From positions 3,356,276 through 3,420,275 of the forward strand of contig NZ_CP043808.1 of the NCBI RefSeq assembly GCF_008386315.1: a stretch of DNA of 64,000 nucleotides. The letters are read 5' to 3'. This document shows positions 25,901 to 33,073 of the stretch, one piece after another (position 1 is the stretch's first letter; the number at the start of each line of letters is the position of its first letter). The notes beneath the pieces were generated by a model that saw only the letters and a list, made by a program, of their open reading frames with translations, did no database searches and had not been told where the DNA came from. The position numbers were made by a program, and so were the translations under genes. The DNA comes from Serinicoccus marinus DSM 15273 (lineage in GTDB: Bacteria; Actinomycetota; Actinomycetes; Actinomycetales; Dermatophilaceae).

Positions 25901-26514
25901 ACCGCACCTGGCGGGCGCTGGCGGCCCGCTACGACGAGGCGTACGCCCTCGCGACCGAGGGTCAGCGGGAGGCGCCAGCGAGCCGCTCCATGGCGGTGAC
26001 GAACTCCGCTGAGTGGACCCCCCAGTCGAGCTCGCGGCGTGCGAGGTCGTGCCCGCGCCGTCCGAGCTCCGCCGCGGCCGCCGGGTCCGCCACCCAGGCC
26101 AGCAGCTGCTCGACGGTCTGCTCGACGTCGTGGAAGGGGACGACCGTGCCGGCACCGCTGCGGTCGACGAGGTCCACCGCCCGGGGCAGCGGGGTGCTGA
26201 TGACCGGGACGGCGTGCGCGAGGTACTCCACCACCTTGGTCGGCATGCTCGGCCGGAAGTTCTCCACGTCGTGGAGCAGCGAGAGCCCGGCGAGCGCCCC
26301 GTCGAGCCGGTCCAGGGCCCGGTCGGCAGGCAGGAACCCGGACCACTCCAGATGGCCCGCGCGTTGCGCCGCCTGCAGCTGCTCGGTGGTGGCCGACCCG
26401 TGCGCCGGACCGACGATCTCCAGCACCGCGCGGCCCTCGGTGCGGGCGGCCAGCTGCTCACCCACCCGCACGAGCTCACCCACGCCGCGCTCCCGCGTCA
26501 GGCTGCCGAGGTAG
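22894..26514 (+). CDS. Family 4 glycosyltransferase, large, with doubtful C-terminal extension
   Basis: The first 620 residues are poorly conserved and Ala/Arg/Pro-rich. The GT4 domain follows (about 625-1020: VLHLLKVSLPQRTSGYAVRS, LLHAHSGHRGYE, VVVVPNGVDD, VVGYVSNLDHPREGQEVLVE, VLTGQVPHAEVGDYYALLDV, TPLKPYEAMAMGLPVVVS). The GT4 fold ends near 25950. The frame then stays open for about 185 more residues to 26514, fully antisense to the next GT gene; that tail is Ser/Arg-rich and non-conserved in character. Either a stop was lost by a frameshift near 25950 or the tail is real. GTG 22894 has GAGG six bases upstream and overlaps the previous stop; GTG 22882 is an alternative. Confidence 0.75.
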   Translation: MPADPATDGRDVSSALVLVTGRPSPGTREALDLLRGLLPGAVLLRTGPAAPDLVEGHELRASRTRSSWRRPLLAGAERVVPRGLRAGLATRFDPRFREGLRETDVLVVLGPGGRAVARTAHQFAAEVPVLEGTPALRRLCTELALGTLPQLGAAPRPVLPTGTLDRLMTAIAVLAGPARPQGPVRQRLRATPWLTRDTDQRDALLSVLAPALGAEDPVLRAWTLHREVLAGGGEVPADAQRLAAAADLLLAADQVLDAEPQTAARWAALALRLRPPGHDASVGTPEEHPAPTGSRTWSLLTDPPPCVATSPEAGTTPTDAGSDGEERAQGRGAARRVLLLPAGASGPSLRALLNLSPAVRVLSPSSGDIPSSLRGDTVPDALVEARLRAGLGLPWTGYPGPTAALRDQDPEVALVDGADQRAVLASLALPRSCRLVALVRPADLDAPWLDLLDARRWHALLVEDDDTGARVRNRLERHDAQLPPVRVVPGLGSLRTEAPDASAREALRSTVLGDLGRLGELSATGRHDGAMSLVRHALDEAESSGRPDAALLQQAALTTTRAGEPTLRLEVLRRWAAIDPRPHVRALVTEQEGRLREFSPGWLPGDLPPTPVDPEPGRVLHLLKVSLPQRTSGYAVRSAYLLGERARGGEDVLAATALDFPGEPAPPVETVAGVRHLRLTREEVPAREGADAYLDAFARRLLAEVVRHRPALLHAHSGHRGYELALVALAVGRATGIPVVYEVRGLFEGVWTSDVERATDSELYRLRRALETRVLGEAAAVVTLSESMRQDILDRPGQGGRIDPARVVVVPNGVDDQAIAPRTPRADLRRRLGLDDAFVVGYVSNLDHPREGQEVLVEAVAQLRRRGIPVTAVLVGGGERAESLRQRAADLGVAEHVVLTGQVPHAEVGDYYALLDVFVVPRIDERAARLVTPLKPYEAMAMGLPVVVSALPALLEIVGDAERGVAFPAGDAAALAEVLDRLRQDPARRAELAAAGRSWVREHRTWRALAARYDEAYALATEGQREAPASRSMAVTNSAEWTPQSSSRRARSCPRRPSSAAAAGSATQASSCSTVCSTSWKGTTVPAPLRSTRSTARGSGVLMTGTACARYSTTLVGMLGRKFSTSWSSESPASAPSSRSRARSAGRNPDHSRWPARCAACSCSVVADPCAGPTISSTARPSVRAASCSPTRTSSPTPRSRVRLPR

Positions 26515-27101
26515 ACCACGCGCAGCCGCCCCTGCTCGTCCGGCGTCCCGGCAGGCGGGGGGTCAGGGGGCACCGGGGTGGTGTTGGGCACCACCAGGTG
26601 CGGCTGGGCGAAGCGCTGGGCGTAGTCCTCGTCGGCGAGGATGAGGACCATCCGACGCTCGGCGCTGCGCTCCATCGTCGAGGCCAGCGAGCGCAGCGGC
26701 CCGCGCAGCCGGGCCGGCACCCAGGACCGCAGGTCGACCACCGCCGCGGTGTCCTCGTGCACGTCCCACACCGTGAGCGGCAGCGAGATGCCGAGGGTGC
26801 TCGGCACGAGCTCGGGGTCGTGCAGCAGCACCACGTCGTGCCGGGGGCCGTGCTCGCGCATCACCCGGCGGGCATCCCGCTGCGCGGCGAACCGTCGGCG
26901 TCCGCTGGAGCGCGTCAGGTCGAGCGCCGTCAGCCCCGGCACCGTCCCGTCGTCGGGGGGCTGCGCGCCGTGCCCGGCCCAGGGCGCCGCGAAGGTGACC
27001 TCCCACCCCGCGGCGAGGAGGCTGGCGATCTGGCGGTGCCGGATGCGTGCGTCCTCCGGGTGATGGACGACGGTGACGACGAGGATCCGGCGGGAGGTCA
27101 C
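25962..27101 (-). CDS. Family 4 glycosyltransferase
   Basis: The 379-residue GT-B enzyme begins TSRRILVVTVVHHPEDARIR. The N-terminal domain contains HDPELVP and VWDVHEDTAAV. The C-terminal donor domain contains RVVYLGSLTRERGVGELVRV, SMPTKVVEYLAHAVPVIST (position of the family E-x7-E) and a Trp/Val-rich end. GTG 27101 overlaps the ABC-ATPase stop by GTGA, placing it in the leftward wecC-wzm-wzt-GT operon. Its 3' part overlaps the C-terminal extension of the convergent GT. It should add a sugar to the exported polymer precursor; specificity is not readable. Confidence 0.88.
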   Translation of the reverse strand: MTSRRILVVTVVHHPEDARIRHRQIASLLAAGWEVTFAAPWAGHGAQPPDDGTVPGLTALDLTRSSGRRRFAAQRDARRVMREHGPRHDVVLLHDPELVPSTLGISLPLTVWDVHEDTAAVVDLRSWVPARLRGPLRSLASTMERSAERRMVLILADEDYAQRFAQPHLVVPNTTPVPPDPPPAGTPDEQGRLRVVYLGSLTRERGVGELVRVGEQLAARTEGRAVLEIVGPAHGSATTEQLQAAQRAGHLEWSGFLPADRALDRLDGALAGLSLLHDVENFRPSMPTKVVEYLAHAVPVISTPLPRAVDLVDRSGAGTVVPFHDVEQTVEQLLAWVADPAAAAELGRRGHDLARRELDWGVHSAEFVTAMERLAGASR

Positions 27102-28033
27102 CAGTTGCCCTCCGGCTCCCACTTGCGCAGCAGGTCCCGGGCGGCGTCGGCCCCCTGCTCCTGCATGACCCGGTTGATCTCCTCGTAACGCTCGCGCCAC
27201 ACCTGGCGGTGCTTGCCGTACTTACGACCGTACAGGCCGTTGATCACCGACGGCCGGCCGTCGCCGAGCAGCCGCCCGTCGTCCATCCACAGGACCCGGG
27301 TGCAGAGCTGGTTGATGCGACGTCGGCTGTGGGCCACGAGGAAGACGGTGCCCGCCTGCTCCCGGATCTGCTCGATCCGCTCGGTGGCCCGGGCGCGGAA
27401 GTGCTCGTCGCCGGTGGCCAGCGCCTCGTCCACGATGAGGATGTCGGGCACGACAGCGGTGGAGATGGCGAAGCGCAACCGGGCCGCCATCCCGCTGGAG
27501 TAGCTGCTCATCGGGAGGTCGATGAAGTCGCCGATGTCGGCGAACTCGATGATGTCGTCCATCCGGCGTCGCACCTGGGCCGGGGTGAGACCGAGCGCCT
27601 GGGCACCGATCCAGATGTTGTCGCGGCCGCTGAGCTTGCGCTGCAGGACGGCGTTGACCCCGAGCAGCGCCGCCTTGCCACCCAACCAGATCGTGCCGTT
27701 GGTCGGAGGCACCAGCCCGGCGACCGCGCGCAGCAGGGTCGACTTGCCTGACCCGTTGCGCCCGATGATGCCGATCGACTCCCCGCGGTAGGCGACGAAG
27801 GACACGTCCTTGACCGCATGCACCTCCTGGACGCCCAGGCCGGGGGTGCTGCGGCTGAACAGCCGCCGCAGGGCGGACTCCGCCTCGTCCTCGGGCTGGT
27901 CCTGCTTCTTCGGGCTGCCGTAGATGCGGTACTTGATGTCGACGTGCGAGACGACGACCGAGGGGATCCGCTCTCCCTCGACGGACACCTGCTCGGCCCC
28001 GCCGGGCGGCTGCCTCTGCTCAGGCGCGGCCAT
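27098..28033 (-). CDS. ABC transporter ATP-binding subunit for polysaccharide export (Wzt/TagH type)
   Basis: The 311-residue ATPase from ATG 28033 (MAAPEQRQPPGG) has Walker A GRNGSGKST, signature SSYSSGMAARLRFA, Walker B ILIVDEALATGD and switch His in VAHS. It energises export of a lipid-linked polymer. It lacks the extra carbohydrate-binding domain of long Wzt proteins. In the sequence as given the permease frame runs straight into this frame, giving a 611-residue fusion. Adding one base to the C8 run at 28043-28050 would end the permease at 28020 and restore two genes overlapping by 14 bases, the usual layout. I therefore treat it as a separate gene. Confidence 0.87.
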   Translation of the reverse strand: MAAPEQRQPPGGAEQVSVEGERIPSVVVSHVDIKYRIYGSPKKQDQPEDEAESALRRLFSRSTPGLGVQEVHAVKDVSFVAYRGESIGIIGRNGSGKSTLLRAVAGLVPPTNGTIWLGGKAALLGVNAVLQRKLSGRDNIWIGAQALGLTPAQVRRRMDDIIEFADIGDFIDLPMSSYSSGMAARLRFAISTAVVPDILIVDEALATGDEHFRARATERIEQIREQAGTVFLVAHSRRRINQLCTRVLWMDDGRLLGDGRPSVINGLYGRKYGKHRQVWRERYEEINRVMQEQGADAARDLLRKWEPEGNW

Positions 28034-28933
28034 ACGTGCCCTCCCCCCCCAGAAGACGACGAAGCCGACGCCGAGGAGCAGCACCGCCCAGGCCCCGGCG
28101 ACCGCCCACGTCTCCCACCGGACCGGGAAGCCCTCCATGAGCGTCTCGCGCACCAGCGTCAGGCTCACCGCGACGGGTTGGTAGGCGAGCACCGCCCCGA
28201 CCCAGTCGGGGACGCCGTCGAGGTCGCCGAAGCGGGCGTCGATCGAGAAGAAGACCCCGGAGACGTAGCGCATGAGCCGGACGACGAGGGGGACCATGTT
28301 GCTGAGGTCGCGCACGGCGTGCACCAGCCGGGAGATGAGCATGGCCAGCCCCAGGCCCATCATCACCACCACCAGCAGGGCCACCGGGAAGAGCAACCAC
28401 TCCCACGTGATCGGCTCACCGCTGATGAGCGCGATGACCACGAGCACGAGGAAGGCGGGGATGTTGTTGACGAACTCGGAGACCACGACGACCACCGGCA
28501 GCAGCACCCGGGGGAAGGCCAGCGAGCGCATCATGCCCACCTTGCCCATGAGCGCCCGGGCGCCGGAGGTGAGCGTCGCCGAGATGAAGGTGAAGGTGAA
28601 CAGCCCGATGGTGAGGAAGCTGACGAAGTTGTCGACGTCCCGCTCCAGGCCGAGCAGCTTGCCGAAGATGAGGTAGTAGGCGACGCCCAGCATGATCGGG
28701 TTGATGACCGACCAGAGGATGCCCAGGTAGTTGTCCCGGTGCTGGCTGATCACCTCGCCCTTGGCCAGCGACCACATGAGGTGCCGGTAGCGCCAGATCT
28801 CGCCGACGTACTCCCGCAGCGTGGGCCGGGTGGCGACCTGCTCCATGCCGTGGCGGCGCGCGAGGTCGGCCGCGGCGTCGTGATCCAGCGCGAGCGGCTG
28901 GTGGTGCGGCTCGGGCCCGAGGTCGGCGCTCAC
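28020..28933 (-). CDS. ABC transporter permease for polysaccharide export (Wzm/TagG type)
   Basis: From GTG 28933 the protein has a cytosolic N-terminus (ATRPTLREYVGEIWRYRHLM), then six membrane helices of the ABC-2 type. Family motifs are YLGILWSVINPIMLGVAYYL and MMRSLAFPRVLLPV. It would form the membrane channel with the ATPase encoded next. The expected length with one added base in the C8 run at 28043-28050 is 304 residues, ending GEGTYGRA. As written the frame continues into the ATPase. The GTG overlaps the wecC stop by GTGA. The exported polymer is presumably the uronic-acid-containing glycan made by the locus. Confidence 0.87.
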
Positions 28934-30195
28934 AGCCGGACGACCTTCTCTCCCCCGGCGGCGGCGCCGCGGGTGTCGAAGAAGGCCTGCGAGGCGGCGG
29001 CGAGGGCGTCCACGTCGTAGCCCCGGTGGTTCTGCACCAGGATCGTCAGGTCCGCCTCGCCGGCCGCGGTCGCCGGGTCCTCGACCCGACCGGACACCGA
29101 GTCGCCCGCCGCGTGCCACTCCTGCACGTGCGGGTCGTGGTAGAGCACGGAGGCGCCCTTGGCGGCCAGCAGCCGGGCCAGCGGCACCGCCGGCGACTCG
29201 CGCTGGTCGGCGATGTTCGGCTTGTAGGTCACGCCGAGCAGGAGCACGGTCGAGCCGTTGAGCGGCTTGCCCGCGGAGTTGAGGATGTCCTGGGCCCGCC
29301 CGACGACGTAGGCCGGCATACCTGCGTTGATCTCCTGGGCCAGCTCGACGAAGCGGAACGGGTAGCCCAGCCGGGCCCGGACGTTGTGGGAGAGGTAGTT
29401 GGGGTCGATCGGGATGCAGTGCCCCCCGACGCCCGGACCGGGGTAGAACGCCTGGAAGCCGAACGGCTTGGAGCTGGCGGCCCCGATGACGTCCCAGAGG
29501 TCGATGCCGAGCTCGTGGCAGAACCGGGTCATCTCGTTGACCAGCGCGATGTTGATGTGCCGGTAGGTGTTCTCCAGCAGCTTGGCGGTCTCCGCCTCCC
29601 GGGTGCCCTTGGTCCGGACCACGGTGTCGACGAAGCGGCCGTAGAAGTCGGCCGCCGCGTCGCTGCAGGACGGCGTGTGCCCGCCGACCACCTTCGGGGT
29701 GTTCTTGGCACCGAAGCGCTCGTTGCCGGGGTCGATCCGCTCCGGCGAGAAGGCCAGGTGGAAGTCCTCGCCCGCGACCAGCCCGCCGGCCTCCAGGACG
29801 GGCCGCACCACCTCGTCGGTCGTGCCGGGGTAGGTCGTGGACTCCAGGATCACGAGCATGCCGGGAGCCAGGTTGCGGGCCACGGCGGCGACCGCCGACT
29901 CCACCGCCCGCAGGTCCGGACCGCCCTCCGGCGACAGCGGCGTCGGCACGCAGATGACGGCGGTCCCCGCCTCCGCGATCCGCGCCTCGTCCGTCGTGGC
30001 CTCGAAGCCCCCGTCACGCATCTGCGCGATGTCGTCGTCGGCGAGGTCGTCGACGTGCGACCGGCCCTCGTTGAGGGCGTCCACCACCCCCTGGTGGATG
30101 TCGAATCCCAGCACGCGCATCCCCGCCCGCGTCGCTTCCTGCGCCAGCGGGAGGCCGACGTATCCCAGGCCGATGATGACAGCGTCGACAGCCAC
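28930..30195 (-). CDS. wecC: UDP-N-acetyl-D-mannosaminuronate dehydrogenase (WecC-type)
   Basis: The 421-residue enzyme starts MAVDAVIIGLGYVGLPLAQ from GTG 30195, ten bases after AAGGAG. It has the Rossmann GLGYVG motif and FSPERIDPGN. The catalytic segment PGPGVGGHCIPIDPNYL holds the active Cys of the UDP-HexNAc dehydrogenase group. LLLGVTYKPNIADQRESP follows in the C-terminal domain. It should oxidise UDP-ManNAc to UDP-ManNAcA with NAD+. WecB, the enzyme that makes UDP-ManNAc, is encoded 1.8 kb away on the other strand, which strengthens the assignment. UDP-GlcNAc dehydrogenase (WbpA) is the main alternative. Confidence 0.88.
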   Translation of the reverse strand: MAVDAVIIGLGYVGLPLAQEATRAGMRVLGFDIHQGVVDALNEGRSHVDDLADDDIAQMRDGGFEATTDEARIAEAGTAVICVPTPLSPEGGPDLRAVESAVAAVARNLAPGMLVILESTTYPGTTDEVVRPVLEAGGLVAGEDFHLAFSPERIDPGNERFGAKNTPKVVGGHTPSCSDAAADFYGRFVDTVVRTKGTREAETAKLLENTYRHINIALVNEMTRFCHELGIDLWDVIGAASSKPFGFQAFYPGPGVGGHCIPIDPNYLSHNVRARLGYPFRFVELAQEINAGMPAYVVGRAQDILNSAGKPLNGSTVLLLGVTYKPNIADQRESPAVPLARLLAAKGASVLYHDPHVQEWHAAGDSVSGRVEDPATAAGEADLTILVQNHRGYDVDALAAASQAFFDTRGAAAGGEKVVRL

Positions 30196-30276
30196 GGTGG
30201 CAGGACTCCTTCGAGACGGGGGTGGGGTGCGAACGCGCGCGCCCTGAGCATATCGCGCTGTGCCATGATCGCCGGT

Positions 30277-31341
30277 ATGTCGTCGGTGCTCCTGCTGTCC
30301 AGCAACGGCGCGGGGATGGGGCACCTGACTCGACTGCTGGCGTACGGCCGACGGATGCCCGACGACGTCCACCGTCACGTCGTGTCGCTGTCGCAGGCGG
30401 TGCCGGTCGTCAGCGCCGAGGGGCTGCCCTGGGAGTACCTCGTCTCGCAGGGGTCCTCCGGGCTCCGACCGGCCGCCTGGCGCCGGCTCTTCGCCGACCA
30501 GCTCGCCGAGATCCTGGACCGGGTCGACCCCGACGTGCTGGTCTTCGACGGGACCCACCCCTACTCCGGGCTGGACGCGGCCCTGGCGAGCCATCCGCGC
30601 ACCCGCGCCGTCTGGTCGCGGCGCGGGATGTGGCGGCCCGGGCGCAACACCGACCAGCTGGAGAAGGGCGCCTGGTTCGACGCGGTCCTCGAGCCCGGCG
30701 ACCTGTGCGCGGCGGCCGACCGCGGCGCGACCGCGCAGGTGCCGGACACCGAGGTGGTCCGGGTGCCGCCGGTGACGCTCGTCGACGCCCACCAGCTGCA
30801 GGAGCGCGATGCCGCGCGGGCCGCGCTGGGGCTACCGGAACACGGCCCGCTGGCGCTGGTCTCGCTCGGCGCCGGCAACATCAACGACACCGGTGACGAG
30901 GTCGGGGCGGCGGCCGCGGCGCTGACCGAGCGCGGGATCGGGGTCTGCGTCACCGCCCCCGCCATCGCCGAGAACGCCTACTCCGGGGACGTGCACCTCG
31001 TGCGGCACTTCCCGCTCTCCGAGCACTACCGCGCCTTCGACCTGGTCATCGCTGCGGCGGGCTACAACTCGGTCCACGAGTCGCTGCGGCTCGGCGTGCC
31101 GACGATCCTCGTCCCGAACCGCCACACCTCGCTGGACGACCAGGAGGGGCGTGCGGACGAGGCGGCCCGCCGCGGCTGGGCCCTGAGCGCCCCGACGCTC
31201 ACCGGCGGCCGAGCGGGCGCACTGGTCGGCGAGCTCCTGGACCACGGGACGGAGCTGGCAAAGGCCGCGAGGGCGGCCGATCCCGGCAACGGTGCGGCGG
31301 CCGCGGCGGCGGCCATCCTCGACGTGGCGAGCGCGGCATGA
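30277..31341 (+). CDS. MurG/GT28-like glycosyltransferase
   Basis: The 354-residue protein from ATG 30277 (MSSVLLLSSNGAGMGHLTRL) has the Gly-rich GAGMGHLTR loop of GT28/MGT-type GT-B enzymes. The donor domain contains LALVSLGAGNIND, AAAGYNSVHESLRLGVPTIL and NRHTSLDDQEGRA. Such enzymes transfer a sugar from a nucleotide donor to a lipid-linked or small acceptor. ATG 30265 would add four residues. It is divergent from wecC and is followed by an ATGA-overlapping gene of unknown function, then wecB, so it heads a rightward operon. An early, membrane-linked glycosylation step is a reasonable guess. Confidence 0.82.
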   Translation: MSSVLLLSSNGAGMGHLTRLLAYGRRMPDDVHRHVVSLSQAVPVVSAEGLPWEYLVSQGSSGLRPAAWRRLFADQLAEILDRVDPDVLVFDGTHPYSGLDAALASHPRTRAVWSRRGMWRPGRNTDQLEKGAWFDAVLEPGDLCAAADRGATAQVPDTEVVRVPPVTLVDAHQLQERDAARAALGLPEHGPLALVSLGAGNINDTGDEVGAAAAALTERGIGVCVTAPAIAENAYSGDVHLVRHFPLSEHYRAFDLVIAAAGYNSVHESLRLGVPTILVPNRHTSLDDQEGRADEAARRGWALSAPTLTGGRAGALVGELLDHGTELAKAARAADPGNGAAAAAAAILDVASAA

Positions 31342-31967
31342 CCGCGGCGACGGACGCGCAGCGTCGGCAGCAGCAGCGCATGGCCCGGTTGGCGGGCCTG
31401 CTCCGACGCGCCCCCGGCTACCGACTGGCGCTGGAGGAGGTGCTGCCCCGGGTGCGGCGCAGCCCGACGCTCACCGACCTCGCGTGGCGCGTCTTCGCCC
31501 CCCGGCACGGCGCCGGGCACGTCGACGTCCCGCTGCGGGGCGGCCGGCACGTCACGGGTCCCGACGTCTCGCGGCTGCCCGTGGTCGGGGTGCTGGCGAC
31601 CGGTCTGGAGGAGGCCGAGGCGGAGGGGCTGATCGAGCGGGTCGCCGCGCTGCAGGCCGAGCTGGCGACCTTCCGGCCGCTGTTCGTCCTCGACCGGCCG
31701 GTCTTCGCCGCGGCGCGGCGTCACGACGTCGTCCTCGAGCTGCTCGTGCCGCGCGCCGCCTTCGCGGGTGGTGGCCACGGCGGGCCGGCGGGCTGGGAGG
31801 ATCACGTCGCCCGGCGGGTCGCGGGCATCGTCGACCATTACCAGCTGTGGCACCTCGCGCGGGCGGGGGCAGACGGATTGGACCCGCTCGACGAGCGCCT
31901 GGTGCGCGCCATCGGTGCCCGGCTGCCGGAGGACCTCCGGGCGGGACCGGTCGGGGAGCACCGGTGA
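31338..31967 (+). CDS. Protein of unknown function between GT28-like gene and wecB
   Basis: The 209-residue protein begins MTAATDAQRRQQQRMARLAG. It has a basic N-terminal part, a central segment with RLPVVGVLATGLEEAEAEGL and a predicted alpha/beta pattern, then a helical C-terminus (VDHYQLWHLARAG). No signal peptide or membrane helix is seen and I recognise no motif. It overlaps both neighbours by 4 bases (ATGA and GTGA), so it is translated with the GT28-like enzyme and WecB. The tight coupling suggests a role in the same polymer pathway. Confidence 0.75.
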   Translation: MTAATDAQRRQQQRMARLAGLLRRAPGYRLALEEVLPRVRRSPTLTDLAWRVFAPRHGAGHVDVPLRGGRHVTGPDVSRLPVVGVLATGLEEAEAEGLIERVAALQAELATFRPLFVLDRPVFAAARRHDVVLELLVPRAAFAGGGHGGPAGWEDHVARRVAGIVDHYQLWHLARAGADGLDPLDERLVRAIGARLPEDLRAGPVGEHR

Positions 31968-33073
31968 GCACGAGCCGGCCGCGGCCGCTCGTCGTCCACG
32001 TCACCGGCGCGCGACCGAACTTCCCCAAGGCGGCGCCGGTGATCGAGGGGCTCGGCGCACACGACGTCGACCAGCTCCTGGTGCATACCGGTCAGCACTA
32101 CGACGACCGGATGAGCACGGTCTTCTTCACCGAGCTCGGCCTGCCCCGCCCGGACGTCGACCTCGGGGTGGGGTCCGGACCTCACGGTGCCCAGACCGCC
32201 GCCGCCATGGTGGGCCTGGAGCAGGTGCTGACGCAGCGGCGTCCCGACCTCGTGGTCGTCTACGGCGACGTCAACTCCACGGTGGCCGCCGCGCTCGTAG
32301 CCACCAAGCTGCACGTCCCCGTCGCCCACGTCGAGGCGGGTCTGCGCTCCTTCGACCGGCGCATGCCGGAGGAGATCAACCGGATGGTCACCGACCGGAT
32401 CAGCGATCTGCTCCTCGTGACCTGCCAGGACGCCGCGGACAACCTGGCGGCCGAGGGCGTGGACGCCGCCGCGGTCCACCTCGTGGGCAACCCCATGATC
32501 GACACCCTGCTGCGTCACCGGCACCGGCTCGACCCCGCCCGGGTCGCCGACGCGATCGGCCTGGACGCGTCGTCCTACGTCGCCGCGACCCTGCACCGTC
32601 CGGGGAACGTGGACGAGGAGGCCTACGCCCGCACCGTCGTGGCGTCGCTGCACGCTGTGGCCGACCAGTGCCCGGTCGTGCTCCCGCTGCACCCTCGCAG
32701 CCGTCCCAAGCTGGCCGCCGCCGGGCTGACCGACCACCCCGCGGTGCGGGCCGTGGACCCGTTGGGCTACCTCGACTTCCTCTCGCTCGTGCAGGGCTCC
32801 GCGGTCGTCGTGACCGACTCCGGGGGGGTCCAGGAGGAGACCACGGTGCTCGGCGTGCCCTGCCTGACCCTGCGCCCCAACACCGAGCGACCGGTGACGA
32901 TCACCCACGGCACCAACACGTTGACCACCCACGACGAGCTGCCCGCCGCGGTCGCGGGCACCCTGGCGGCCGGCCGACCGGCGCCCGGGTCCACGCCCGT
33001 GCCGCCGCTCTGGGACGGTCAGGCGGGGCCGCGCATCGCCGCCGTCCTCGCCCGTTCCCTGGAGCTGGCCTGA
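31964..33073 (+). CDS. wecB: UDP-N-acetylglucosamine 2-epimerase (non-hydrolysing)
   Basis: The 369-residue cytoplasmic enzyme interconverts UDP-GlcNAc and UDP-ManNAc. It has family motifs TGARPNFPKAAPVIEGL near the start, VHTGQHYDDRMS, VVYGDVNSTVAAAL, VAHVEAGLRSFDRRMPEE, EINRMVTD and VVTDSGGVQEET. GTG 31964 overlaps the preceding stop by GTGA. With WecC it gives UDP-ManNAcA, a known building block of the Micrococcus luteus teichuronic acid. The downstream asparagine-synthetase-like gene starts directly after its stop. Confidence 0.95.
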   Translation: MSTSRPRPLVVHVTGARPNFPKAAPVIEGLGAHDVDQLLVHTGQHYDDRMSTVFFTELGLPRPDVDLGVGSGPHGAQTAAAMVGLEQVLTQRRPDLVVVYGDVNSTVAAALVATKLHVPVAHVEAGLRSFDRRMPEEINRMVTDRISDLLLVTCQDAADNLAAEGVDAAAVHLVGNPMIDTLLRHRHRLDPARVADAIGLDASSYVAATLHRPGNVDEEAYARTVVASLHAVADQCPVVLPLHPRSRPKLAAAGLTDHPAVRAVDPLGYLDFLSLVQGSAVVVTDSGGVQEETTVLGVPCLTLRPNTERPVTITHGTNTLTTHDELPAAVAGTLAAGRPAPGSTPVPPLWDGQAGPRIAAVLARSLELA

